In this document: positions 8,274 to 16,646 of the stretch, in pieces
Layout of the letters: each line of letters starts with the position of its first letter
Position numbering within the stretch: position 1 is the stretch's first letter
Assembly (NCBI RefSeq): GCF_900188345.1
Contig: NZ_FZOD01000036.1
Coordinates: forward strand, 1 to 64,000
Direction of reading: 5' to 3'
Length of the DNA: 64,000 bases
Source: Streptosporangium subroseum
Lineage (GTDB): Bacteria; Actinomycetota; Actinomycetes; Streptosporangiales; Streptosporangiaceae
Notes under the pieces: model-generated
What the model saw: the letters and a program-made list of their open reading frames with translations, nothing else
What the model was told of the DNA's origin: nothing
Database searches by the model: none
Position numbers and translations under genes: made by a program

Positions 8274-9269
8274 TCAGGCTTCCTTATCTGTGTGCCCCGA
8301 GTCGTTCGACGCCGGGGCCGCCAGGGCGGCGGTGAAACGCGTCGCGACCGTCGCGACCGCGGCGCGGAGCTCCTGGCCGCCGTCGACGCGGAAGGCGAAC
8401 GGCACGGTCGCCAGCCATTCCTGCGCGTACATCGCCGGATTGTTCGTGCTGCCGACGAGCACGCACCCGTCTCCCGATGGTTCGAGCCGCCCCATGGGGG
8501 GATGGATCCACGGGGCCACCTCAGCCGGCGGAGCGTCGAACACAACGCGCGTGGAGAACTCCCACCCGACGCCCAGGTGCTCCTCCAGCGCCGCCACCGG
8601 GTCGAGGCCGTCGGGCAGCTCGAACCTGTGCGTGGTCTGCTGGACCGCGCGGACCCGGTCGACCCGGTAGGTGCGGATCGCGTCCGCGCGATGGGAGTGG
8701 CACAGGAGGTACCAGCGGCCGTAGCGGGTGACGACCGCCCAGGGATCCACCTCGGCCTCCCACTCGTTGCCGGACTCGTTCCGATACGTGATCAGCACGC
8801 GACGCCGGGCCGCGACGGCGGCGACGAGCGCGCTGGTGATGGCGGGATCCGGAGGGGCCGAGTATCGATCGGGCGCGGCTGACGCGTGCTCTCGCAGCGC
8901 CGCCGCTTGTCGGCCGACGGTCTCGGGAAGTGCCTGGATGACCTTGCCCAGGGCGGAACCGACGAGATCGTCGACGTCGGCGGCCGTCGGCTGGCCGTCG
9001 AGCACCGCCATGACCAGACCGAGTGCCTCGGCCTCTGTGAAGACGACCGGAGGCAGCTTCGTCCCTCGTCGAAGCCGGTATCCGCCATGGGGGCCCCGGG
9101 TCGACTCGACGGGGACGCCGGCCTCCCTGAGGATCCCGACGTATCGGCGCGCGGCCCGCTCCGTGACACCCAGTCTCTCGGCGAGTTCGTCGGCCGTCGT
9201 GCCGGGGCGGATCTGGAGGATCTCGAGGGCACGCAGAGCTCGTGCGGTGGGACTGAGATCGGTCGGCAC
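8274..9269 (-). CDS. WYL-domain transcriptional regulator (HTH_11-WYL)
   Basis: 331 aa. An N-terminal winged helix (about 8-60: LEILQIRPGTTADELAERLG, VTERAARRYVGILREAGVPV) is followed by the WYL domain (about 145-225: VLITYRNESG, VVTRYGRWYLLCHSH, IRTYRVDRV) and a C-terminal extension. The family is mostly repressors or activators sensing nucleic acid or small ligands, and often controls a divergent neighbour. Here that neighbour is the pentapeptide-DinB gene, 70 bp away. Confidence 0.88.
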   Translation of the reverse strand: MPTDLSPTARALRALEILQIRPGTTADELAERLGVTERAARRYVGILREAGVPVESTRGPHGGYRLRRGTKLPPVVFTEAEALGLVMAVLDGQPTAADVDDLVGSALGKVIQALPETVGRQAAALREHASAAPDRYSAPPDPAITSALVAAVAARRRVLITYRNESGNEWEAEVDPWAVVTRYGRWYLLCHSHRADAIRTYRVDRVRAVQQTTHRFELPDGLDPVAALEEHLGVGWEFSTRVVFDAPPAEVAPWIHPPMGRLEPSGDGCVLVGSTNNPAMYAQEWLATVPFAFRVDGGQELRAAVATVATRFTAALAAPASNDSGHTDKEA

Positions 9270-9339
9270 ACGAGCAGACTAGACGGTCACAAAATAAACC
9301 GGAAGCAGATCGTCCGGAACTGGTCCTAGCGTGATGCCC

Positions 9340-10140
9340 ATGACAGAGTTCCGCGAGCAGGACCTCACCGGAGCACACTTCGAGCGCGTGAGTCTCCGGG
9401 GTGCCACCTTCACCAAGGTGTATCTCAACGACGCCGAGATGCGCGCAGTCGACCTCACCGGGGCGCAGATCCGCAGCGCCCTGTTCAACGGGAGCCGCAT
9501 GCGCGACGTCGAGCTGATCGACGTCGAGATCAGCGGCGCGCTGCAGAACGTCGTCGTGAACGGCGTCGACATCGCACCGCTCGTCGACGCCGAACTGAAC
9601 CGTCGCATGCCCGAGCGGGCGAAGATGCGCCCCGACGACAGCGACGGGTTCCGTGAGGCGTGGGCGATCCTGGAGCGATTGTGGGAGGGCACCGTCGCGC
9701 GTGCGAGGGCGCTCCCCGAAGCGGCGCTCCACCGCAGCGTCGACGACGAGTGGTCCTTCATCCAGACTCTGCGGCACCTCAACTTCGCCGGTGCCGCCTG
9801 GGTGGGCCGGATGATCCTCGGCAACGTCTCGCCGTGGCACCGGCTGGATCTGCCGTGGGACGCGGCGCCCGGGTGGGACGGCATCCCGTGGGACCGCGAG
9901 GCACGACCCTCGCTCGACGAGGTGCTCACGGTCCGACGCGAACGCCAGGCGATGGTCCGCCGCGTCATGGAGTCGCTCACCGACGAGCAACTCGCCTCCG
10001 AGGTGACTCGCACCGAGCCGGGATGGCCCCAGGAGGAGGACTTCCCCTTCGAGGAATGCCTCCGCGTCGTCCTCAATGAGGAATGGGAGCACCGGCTCTA
10101 TGCCGAACGTGATCTGACCGTACTAGAGAAAGAGAACTGA
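9340..10140 (+). CDS. Pentapeptide-repeat plus DinB-family protein
   Basis: 266 aa from the ATG at 9340 (an in-frame ATG lies 9 bases earlier). Residues 3-60 are pentapeptide-type repeats of the A(D/N)LxX pattern (DLTGAHFERVSLRGATF, DLTGAQIRSALFNGSRMRDV). From about 90 to the end is a four-helix DinB-like domain (WSFIQTLRHLNFAGAAWVGR, EWEHRLYAERDLTVLE) with His residues placed as in DinB metal sites. The DinB superfamily includes thiol-dependent transferases such as maleylpyruvate isomerase. It lies 2 bp before the hydrolase gene and faces the WYL regulator. Confidence 0.78.
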   Translation: MTEFREQDLTGAHFERVSLRGATFTKVYLNDAEMRAVDLTGAQIRSALFNGSRMRDVELIDVEISGALQNVVVNGVDIAPLVDAELNRRMPERAKMRPDDSDGFREAWAILERLWEGTVARARALPEAALHRSVDDEWSFIQTLRHLNFAGAAWVGRMILGNVSPWHRLDLPWDAAPGWDGIPWDREARPSLDEVLTVRRERQAMVRRVMESLTDEQLASEVTRTEPGWPQEEDFPFEECLRVVLNEEWEHRLYAERDLTVLEKEN

Positions 10141-10142
10141 TT

Positions 10143-10829
10143 ATGGACATCCTGCTCATTGTCGGCCTGTGGCTCGACGGATCCGCATGGGACGACGTCG
10201 TGTCCGCACTTGAGCCACTCGGCCACCGCCCCGTGCCGCTCACCCTCCCGGGCCAGGGTGACGGATCGGCGTCCGCCACGCTCGACGACCAGAGGGCAGC
10301 GGTGCTCGCCGCCGTGGACTCGGCGTCCGGAAAGCTCATGGTGGTAGGGCATTCCGCCGCCTGCACCCTGGCTTGGCTGGCCGTCGACGCGCGACCGGAG
10401 CGGGTCGCGAAAGTCGTCCTCATCGGCGGCTTCCCGTCCGCCGACGGGGACTCCTACGCCGACCTCTTCGAGCTGAAGGACGGCGTCATGCCCTTCCCCG
10501 GCTGGGGCCCGTTCGAGGGGCCGGACTCCGCCGACCTCGACGAGGAGGCCAGGCGAACCATCGCGTCTGCCGCGATCCCCGTCCCCGAGGGGGTGGCCAA
10601 GGGTGTGGTGCGTCTGGTGGACGAGCGACGCTTCGACGTTCCGGTCGTGCTCGTGTGCCCCGAGTTCACACCTGCCCAGGCCAAGGAGTGGATCGACGCG
10701 GGTGACGTGCCCGAACTCGCCAAGGCCAAGCACCTTGACCTCGTCGACATCGACTCGGGCCATTGGCCCATGGTCAGCAAGCCGGTCGAGCTCGCCCGGC
10801 TCCTCGCCGCGGCGGCTGCCGAGGCCTGA
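10143..10829 (+). CDS. Alpha/beta hydrolase
   Basis: 228 aa. The nucleophile elbow GHSAA places the catalytic Ser at residue 71, and the His is in DSGHWPM near the C-terminus, so the fold is a small alpha/beta hydrolase. It starts 2 bp after the pentapeptide-DinB gene and is surely co-transcribed with it. The substrate is unknown; esterase or lactonase activity is likely. Confidence 0.82.
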   Translation: MDILLIVGLWLDGSAWDDVVSALEPLGHRPVPLTLPGQGDGSASATLDDQRAAVLAAVDSASGKLMVVGHSAACTLAWLAVDARPERVAKVVLIGGFPSADGDSYADLFELKDGVMPFPGWGPFEGPDSADLDEEARRTIASAAIPVPEGVAKGVVRLVDERRFDVPVVLVCPEFTPAQAKEWIDAGDVPELAKAKHLDLVDIDSGHWPMVSKPVELARLLAAAAAEA

Positions 10830-10944
10830 CATGGAAGTCGCAGCCGGAGACCGGACACGCCGCCGAGCCTGACATGGAAGCCGTACACGCTGCCGTGGTC
10901 TGACATGGAGCCGCAGCCGGGGGGCCGGACACGTCGCGCCCATC
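10826..10944 (+). repeat. Degenerate tandem repeat starting at the hydrolase stop codon, in a 423-bp gene-free stretch
   Basis: Three imperfect units each begin CTGACATGGA(A)G, at about 10826, 10868 and 10899, and continue with CAGCCGGA.ACCGGACACG. The first unit contains the TGA stop of the hydrolase gene. The rest of the gap to 11252 holds no gene I can support. A ribosome site (AAAGGGAG) at its end serves the amidohydrolase. Confidence 0.7.
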
Positions 10945-11252
10945 GACGAGGAACTCCGCTGCGGGCTTCTGACCACGTTTCCCGACGCCGGGCTCACAAC
11001 GGTGATCGACCGGTCAAGCGGCGAACGGTTGCGCGCGTCAAACTCGCGAGCAGGGAAGAGAACGCGGCCGGCAGGTCGGCAAGCACGCCTGGATCATGAG
11101 CAGGGTGGTCGATCCGGTGTGACCTGAGCCATAACAAAAGTCAGTCGGACCGCGCGGAAACAGTATTGGATGCCCCGATCCCCGGACTCCTACGTTGGGA
11201 GGAGCAGCCTGTTCCATGAGGCGATTCGCCTCAGCACGAAAAGGGAGTCCCC

Positions 11253-12296
11253 ATGATCGGCGACACGTTTGTCTTCGACTGCGTCTGTCACGTTTACGAC
11301 TTCTCACCCGCGAACCAGCGTAAGGAACTGCGGGAGATGGAGCCGATGATGTACGGCTGGCGCATCGCCATGGACTCCATGAAGTATCAGCCGCAGATGG
11401 GCGAGTTCGCCGGTGACTTCGACTGGGAGACGAAGTTCACGACCGAGCAGATGTACGAGATGGAGTTCGTCCAGTCGCCGGTCGACATGGCGATGGCCTG
11501 CGCCGTCCCGGTGTGGGACTGGTTCCAGGACTCGTTCTCCTCCATCGAGGCGCAGCACGCCTTCGCCTCGGCGTACCCGGAAAGGGTGCTGCTCTCGGGC
11601 GGCGTGGACCCGATCCACCACGGTCTGCACGGAGCGAAGATCGAGATGATCCGCCAGAAGGAGGAGCTGGGCGCCCGCTCGTTCAAGTTCTACAACGGTC
11701 ACATCGACAAGTCGTGGCGCTGTGACGACCGGGAGCTCGCCTACCCGCTCTACGAGCAGGCGATGAACCTGGGCATTGACGTGCTCCAGTTCCACAAGGG
11801 CCTGCCGTTCGGCATGTGGGACGTCGACGTCCTGCGACCGGTCGACCTCCAGAGGCCAGCTCGTGACTTCCCCGACCTGAAGTTCGTGATCCACCACCTC
11901 GCGCTGCCTTACTTCGACGAGGTCGTCTCGATCGCGTCGCGGTTCCCGAACGTCTACCTCGCCCTCTCCGGCGTCCTGAGCTTCTACAAGGTCGCGCCGC
12001 GTCAGGTGCAGGAGCAGATGGGACGCCTTCTCATGGAGGTCGGCCCCGACAAGCTGATGTGGGGCTCCGAGGCCGCGATGACGGGTGCGCCGGCCCCGTT
12101 CCTCGAGGACTTCGTCAACCTGGAGATCCCGGACGACCTGCGCCAGGGCTACGGCTACCCGCAGATCACCCACTCCGACAAGGAGAAGATCCTCGGCCTC
12201 AACATGGCCCGCCTGTTCAACGTCGACGTCGAGGCGAAGAAGGCCGAGCTCAAGGCGCTCGGTGAGCCGGCGTCCCAGGTGATCGGCGGGATCTGA
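11253..12296 (+). CDS. Amidohydrolase (amidohydrolase-2/ACMSD-like TIM barrel)
   Basis: 347 aa. The family hydrolyses or decarboxylates aromatic-acid-derived substrates using a metal in a TIM barrel. Candidate metal or catalytic residues are H13 (CVCHVYD), H181 (LQFHKG), H214/H215 (FVIHHLALPY) and E273 (MWGSEAAM). The second N-terminal His of the HxH motif is Tyr here and the usual late Asp is Glu. Variants of this kind occur in the family, so activity is plausible but the metal is uncertain. The stop codon overlaps the next start (TGATG), so it is coupled to the Nfu-like gene. Confidence 0.8.
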   Translation: MIGDTFVFDCVCHVYDFSPANQRKELREMEPMMYGWRIAMDSMKYQPQMGEFAGDFDWETKFTTEQMYEMEFVQSPVDMAMACAVPVWDWFQDSFSSIEAQHAFASAYPERVLLSGGVDPIHHGLHGAKIEMIRQKEELGARSFKFYNGHIDKSWRCDDRELAYPLYEQAMNLGIDVLQFHKGLPFGMWDVDVLRPVDLQRPARDFPDLKFVIHHLALPYFDEVVSIASRFPNVYLALSGVLSFYKVAPRQVQEQMGRLLMEVGPDKLMWGSEAAMTGAPAPFLEDFVNLEIPDDLRQGYGYPQITHSDKEKILGLNMARLFNVDVEAKKAELKALGEPASQVIGGI

Positions 12297-12610
12297 TGAG
12301 CGGCGAAGGCGTCGATCGCGAGGCGGTCGAGCGTCGTGTCAGATCCGTGGATCGGATGATGTTCGTCCACCGCGGTGGTGTCGAGCTCGCCGACGTCGAC
12401 GACCAGGGCAACGTCGAGGTGAGGTACACCGGCATGTGCACGGGGTGCACCTATCGCCCCGTCTGCTCCGAGGTCACCGTACGGCCCGCGCTCCTCGCAC
12501 TCGAGGGCGTCGTCTCGGTGAACATCCAGGGCGGCCGGATCGACGAAGGCAATCAGGCCCGCCTGGTGGAGGACCTGGAGAAGTGGCGGCGCGGGAACGA
12601 ACCAGGTTAG
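12296..12610 (+). CDS. NifU-like (Nfu) C-terminal-domain protein
   Basis: 104 aa. The Nfu signature CxxC is present (TGMCTGC, C48 and C51) with a further Cys at 57, after the strand VEVRYTG and before the helix VRPALLALEGV. Nfu domains hold and pass on Fe-S clusters or iron. Translation is coupled to the amidohydrolase, which suggests a dedicated partner rather than a general Fe-S factor. Confidence 0.78.
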   Translation: MSGEGVDREAVERRVRSVDRMMFVHRGGVELADVDDQGNVEVRYTGMCTGCTYRPVCSEVTVRPALLALEGVVSVNIQGGRIDEGNQARLVEDLEKWRRGNEPG

Positions 12611-12661
12611 TGGGGTGTCTCCGAGCCCGGACCGGGTTGTTTCGGGGCCGGGTGCTGTTGC

Positions 12662-12764
12662 CGGTCACGAGGAAACCCGATCACGGGAAACTCGGTCGCG
12701 AGGAAGCCTGGTCACGGGTAACCCGGTAGCGGGGAAGCTCAGTGCGAGGGGTAACTCGGTCACG
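12662..12764. repeat. Degenerate short tandem repeat (unit 15-17 bp)
   Basis: About seven units of the form GGTCACGGGTAACCC / GGTCGCGAGGAAGCC run between the converging Nfu and LysR genes. The last unit contains the LysR stop codon at 12760-12762. Confidence 0.7.
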
Positions 12765-13707
12765 TTGTGTGCGGTGCCGCCGGCCAGGCGCTCTGATGCC
12801 GTACGGGCCGTAGGTCACCGGAGGAACCCAGCGCGGCCCGGGCGGCACCGCGCATGTGGACGACCGCCGGGGACGCGTCCTCGCCTTCGCGCCAGGCGAG
12901 GGCGACGGTGGGGCTCTCCACGTCGATGACCGGGATGAACCGGATGGGCCTGCCCTGGTAGTTGCGCTCGACCCACGCGGGTGCGATACCGACGGCTTCG
13001 GCGGCGGCAACGAGCTGAATGAACTTGTCCATCGTTCGCACCCGATGATGAACCACCGGTGGCACCACGCGGTGGCTCGCCGCGAGCCAGTAGCCGCGGC
13101 AGATCTCGTCGGGGGTGTCCGTGGAGACCCAGGGCTCGTCGAGGATTTCGCTGATGGACACGCTCGACCGGTTACTGAGCGGATGCTCGTCGAAGAGGGT
13201 CGCGACCACACCCGGCTGTTCGAGCGGCATGAAGCTCAGGTCCTCCTCGTGCATCGGGAGCACGACAAAGGCGACGTCCGTCTCGCCGGCTCGCAGGCCG
13301 GCCGAGGGCTTGTCGAACGTGTACTCGACGAACTCGATGCGGCTCCCGGGAGCGACCTGGCGGAACGCCCGGAGCACGCGGGAGATGACGTCGACCTGGG
13401 TGCCGACGATCAGCCCGACCCGCACAACGGAGTGGACGCCCGTCGCCGCGGCTCTGGCGGCGTCGACGGCATGCTCAAGTTCGAGCAGGGAGGCTCGGAC
13501 GTGGGGGAGGAACACCTCGCCCGCCGGGGTCAGGTCGACGCCCTTGGCGTGCCGGGAGAACAGCGCGACACCGAGTTCGGCCTCCAGTGCGCGGATCTGC
13601 GAGGAGAGCGCCGGCTGCGTTACGAAGAGTGACTGCGCGGCACGCGTGACGTGGCCGTGTTCAGCCACGGCGATGAAGCATTCGAGCTGGTGAATCCGCA
13701 GAGTCAT
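12760..13707 (-). CDS. LysR-family transcriptional regulator
   Basis: 315 aa, the usual length. The N-terminal HTH is textbook (ECFIAVAEHGHVTRAAQSLF, VTQPALSSQIRALEAELG), with a LysR substrate-binding domain after residue 90 (VRVGLIVGTQ). The ATG at 13707 has a strong GGGAGGTGA site. It lies between the amidohydrolase/Nfu pair and the hydrolase/amidohydrolase/CobW genes and probably controls one of them in response to an aromatic or carboxylate effector. Confidence 0.9.
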   Translation of the reverse strand: MTLRIHQLECFIAVAEHGHVTRAAQSLFVTQPALSSQIRALEAELGVALFSRHAKGVDLTPAGEVFLPHVRASLLELEHAVDAARAAATGVHSVVRVGLIVGTQVDVISRVLRAFRQVAPGSRIEFVEYTFDKPSAGLRAGETDVAFVVLPMHEEDLSFMPLEQPGVVATLFDEHPLSNRSSVSISEILDEPWVSTDTPDEICRGYWLAASHRVVPPVVHHRVRTMDKFIQLVAAAEAVGIAPAWVERNYQGRPIRFIPVIDVESPTVALAWREGEDASPAVVHMRGAARAALGSSGDLRPVRHQSAWPAAPHTT

Positions 13708-13777
13708 CGGGTCACCTCCCCCATTGTCCGCATCCCCCTCAGGATAAGCACGAAATGTGACAGGGGCACTCCGGACG

Positions 13778-13975
13778 CTACACGTGGAGGCTCGGGACGT
13801 CTCTGCCTCCGCCGTACGTGGATGATCGGGGCGCCACTGCCCCGCCGCGCGTGGGGACTCGGAGCGCCGCTGCCCCGTCGTGCGTGGAGAATTGGGACGT
13901 CGCCGGTCCGAAACATCGCACGTGGAGGCTCGGGGCGACGCCGTTCCGGACCCCGGCCGCGGTCATACGTGGGAG
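13778..13975. repeat. Degenerate tandem repeat, about five units of 33-37 bp
   Basis: Units begin (G)(T/C)ACGTGGA and continue with GGCTCGGGACG or GACTCGGAGCG and a pyrimidine-rich end (CTGCCCCGCCG). The last unit (CATACGTGGGAGG) runs across the stop codon of the adjacent hydrolase gene at 13963. Confidence 0.7.
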
Positions 13976-14688
13976 GAGATCCACTCCACCACGAGCTTGG
14001 CGGTGGCCTCGCGGCAATCGTCGCCGTAGTAGACCTCGAAGAAGTGACCGGAGCCGTCGATGATCTCCAGGCGGGTCTCGGCGTTGCCGTGCTCCACGAG
14101 GGCGTCGCGCATCAGGACCGAGTGGTGCATGGGCGAGTGCATGTCGGCCGTGCCCGCGATCAGGAGCGTCGGGACCTTGATCCGGTCGGCGTAGTTGATC
14201 GCGGCGTAACGCTCGTACGGCGTCGGGTCGACGTCGGGGTCGGCGCCGCCGAACCGTGCGACCAGGGCGTCGAAGCGGACGGGAGCATAGGCCCGGGTCG
14301 CCCGGACATAGCCGAGGAAGTCGGTGACCGGGTGGACGGCTCCGATGGCCTTCACCCGCGCGTCCTTCGCGGCGGTGCGAAGGCTCACCATGGAGCCCCG
14401 CGAGTGACCGGCCATCGCGATCCGGCCGGCGTCGATGCTCTCGTGAGCCGCGAGGTAGTCGAGCGCGGCGGCGACGTCCTGGTCGTCGTCGAGCAGGTCC
14501 ATCCCGCGATAACGGATGGCCAGAACGGCGAAGCCGGCCTTCAGGAGCGCGTCGCGGATGAACCCGAGACCCGCGATGTCGCGGGTCAGGCCGGGACAGA
14601 GAAGCACCGCGGGATGGGCGCGAGCGCCCTCGGGCAGGTGCAACTGCCCGTCCATGCCGGTGCCGGCGACATTGATCGTGACGTCCAT
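13963..14688 (-). CDS. Alpha/beta hydrolase, dienelactone-hydrolase/acyl-peptidase-like
   Basis: 241 aa. Nucleophile motif GHSRGS with Ser96, acid in AGTADMHSP, and His in DGSGHFFE near the C-terminus complete a triad. The LPEGARAHPAVLLCPG opening is typical of the dienelactone-hydrolase/S9-like group. The ATG at 14688 has a GAGAGGT site. In this catabolic setting it could open a lactone or cleave an ester; this is not proven. Confidence 0.78.
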   Translation of the reverse strand: MDVTINVAGTGMDGQLHLPEGARAHPAVLLCPGLTRDIAGLGFIRDALLKAGFAVLAIRYRGMDLLDDDQDVAAALDYLAAHESIDAGRIAMAGHSRGSMVSLRTAAKDARVKAIGAVHPVTDFLGYVRATRAYAPVRFDALVARFGGADPDVDPTPYERYAAINYADRIKVPTLLIAGTADMHSPMHHSVLMRDALVEHGNAETRLEIIDGSGHFFEVYYGDDCREATAKLVVEWISSHV

Positions 14689-14709
14689 CGGATGACCTCT
14701 CGTGTTTTG

Positions 14710-14890
14710 GTACGGGTCCGGGCCGGCTGACTTCCGGTGCGGGTCCGGGCCGGTCGATTTTCAGTGCGGATCCGGAGCGGCTGACTTCCGCTGGGTCCGG
14801 GTCGGCCGATTTTCAGGTGGGTCCGGGTCAGCCGACTTTCGGTGCGGGTCCGGGTCGGCTGACTTTCGGTGTGGGTCCGGGCCGGACGAG
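14710..14890. repeat. Degenerate tandem repeat, seven units of about 26-27 bp
   Basis: Units follow GTGCGGGTCCGGGCCGGCTG with an ACTTTCG end, with variants ending CGATTTTCAG. It fills the gap between the alpha/beta hydrolase start and the end of the YtcJ-type gene. An inverted pair (CGAGGCTGA near 14888 and TCAGCCTCG near 14930) follows and may terminate transcription. Confidence 0.75.
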
Positions 14891-14930
14891 GCTGATCGGG
14901 GGAGTCTGCCGGGGTGGCTCGTGCCGGGTG

Positions 14931-16646
14931 TCAGCCTCGCTCATAGACCGTTTTTCCGCCCACGACGGTCTCGGCGACCTTCAGGGACAGGAAGTCGGCG
15001 TCGGGGGTCAGCAGGGGATCGCCGGTGAGCACGGCGAGGTCGGCGAGCTTGCCGGGTTCGAGGCTCCCCTTGAGGTGCTCCTCGCCGGTCGCGACGGCGT
15101 TGTTGATCGTCCAGACCCGCAGGGCGGTCTCGCGGTCGATCCTCTCCTCCGGCATGAGGACGCCGGCGAGCGTCTCCTGGGAGAAGGTCGCCCACAGCCC
15201 GAGGAACGGGTTCTCGGAGTCGTAGGCCACCGCCGGGCAGTCGCTGCCTCCTGTGACGAGGTGGCCGGCGCCGATCCAGGTGCGGATCGGCTGGCCCCAG
15301 CGCAGCACCGTTCGCCGGTGCTCCGTCGTGACGCCGGGGGGTTCCTCCAGGTGGAGGCTCTGCAGGGCCTGCTGCATCGCCGCAGAGCGTCCGGCCCCCA
15401 CGTAGGACAGATGGGGGTTGGCGGCGATGGTGACCCCGAGATCCAACAGCCGGCGCTGGTGGTCGGGATTCACCAGCCCGAACGCGTGCTCGTACGACCA
15501 CCGCGCTCCGTCGATGGCGTGCTCCCGGTGGGCCTCCTCCATGGCGTCGAGGAGGATCTCGATGTCGTCGCCGAGGTCGCCCGGGGTCCCGTGGATCGCG
15601 AAGGACCAGCCCAGGCGGTTGCCCTCGACGAGCAGGGCCCGGATCTTCTCGGGGTGCATCGACCAGTAGCCGTAGTTCTGCGCGACGACCTTGAGGCCGC
15701 CGATCCTCAGCCATTCGTCGCCGAAGCCCTGCTTGGGACCCATGTACGCCTGCAGGGCCGCGATGATCTGATCCGTCGGCAGATACTGAACGGGAAGCCC
15801 GAGGACGAGGTTGGTGCGGACCGTCGCCTCGCCCCGGCGTACGAGCTCGACGTACGTGTCGATCTCCCGGGGGGCGACCCCCATGTCGCGGACGCCGGTG
15901 ATCCCCGCGGCGTTGAAGGTGCGCATCTGCGCCCGGAGGGCCCTGAGGTTCGTGTCGGCGTCGAAGTCCAGGAAGTCCCACATCTTGATGGGCTGCCCAA
16001 GGCGTTTCCACCAGTTCAGGCGTGCTCGGTCGCCGGCGCCGACGATGAGATGTCCCGTCGGAACACCCGCCTCGTCCCGCACGATGTGCCCGTCCGCGAG
16101 TTCGGGGTCACCTTCGGGCTCCGGGGTGTTCGCGTCGATCCCCGCGAGTTCGAGCGCCCGGGTGTTGACGATGATGTTCCGGCCGCCGTCGGCCACGTAG
16201 ACGGGGTTGTCCGGTGCCGCCACGTCGAGGTCGTGCCTGTTCGGGAACCGGCCGTCCGTCAGCGCGCCACGGAACAGGCACGAGGTCGTGATCCATTCGC
16301 CGGGCCGTACCTGGCGGGCGCGCGCCGCGATCAGAGCCTGGATCTCGGCGATCGAGGTCGACGAGGCGACGTTGACCTTCGCCCCCGCCTCGGCGCTGTC
16401 GAGGCCGGCCATGAGCTGGTGGGTGTGGTTGTCGATCAGCCCCGGGATGATGCTCGCGCCGTGAAGATCGGACACTCGTGTCCTGCGTCCCGCCAACGGC
16501 AGCACGTCCGCGTCGGCGCCCACCGCGACGATCCGATCGCCTTGGACGGCGATCGCCTCGGCGATGGTGGACACGCCGTCGAGGGTGATGACGCGGGCGT
16601 TGTGCAGGACGGTGTCGGGGACGAGGCGTCCCTCTTCGATCATCAC
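14931..16646 (-). CDS. YtcJ-type metal-dependent amidohydrolase
   Basis: 571 aa, the usual size of the YtcJ/exoenzyme-regulatory-protein AepA group. The metal-binding HxH is present (GLIDNHTHQL, H74 and H76), as is the late Asp (TGGSDCPA), with the N- and C-terminal beta-sandwich halves (VLHNARVITLDG, GKTVYERG). Such enzymes hydrolyse amides or formamides on small molecules. Its start overlaps the CobW stop by 4 bp, so the GTPase is made first and the two are coupled. Confidence 0.85.
   Translation of the reverse strand: MMIEEGRLVPDTVLHNARVITLDGVSTIAEAIAVQGDRIVAVGADADVLPLAGRRTRVSDLHGASIIPGLIDNHTHQLMAGLDSAEAGAKVNVASSTSIAEIQALIAARARQVRPGEWITTSCLFRGALTDGRFPNRHDLDVAAPDNPVYVADGGRNIIVNTRALELAGIDANTPEPEGDPELADGHIVRDEAGVPTGHLIVGAGDRARLNWWKRLGQPIKMWDFLDFDADTNLRALRAQMRTFNAAGITGVRDMGVAPREIDTYVELVRRGEATVRTNLVLGLPVQYLPTDQIIAALQAYMGPKQGFGDEWLRIGGLKVVAQNYGYWSMHPEKIRALLVEGNRLGWSFAIHGTPGDLGDDIEILLDAMEEAHREHAIDGARWSYEHAFGLVNPDHQRRLLDLGVTIAANPHLSYVGAGRSAAMQQALQSLHLEEPPGVTTEHRRTVLRWGQPIRTWIGAGHLVTGGSDCPAVAYDSENPFLGLWATFSQETLAGVLMPEERIDRETALRVWTINNAVATGEEHLKGSLEPGKLADLAVLTGDPLLTPDADFLSLKVAETVVGGKTVYERG

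Noticed and set aside
14710..14890. Possible CRISPR array from regularly spaced repeats
   Set aside because: Units are directly adjacent and degenerate, with no constant repeat separated by unique spacers, and no cas genes are in the window. The same holds for the other tandem arrays.
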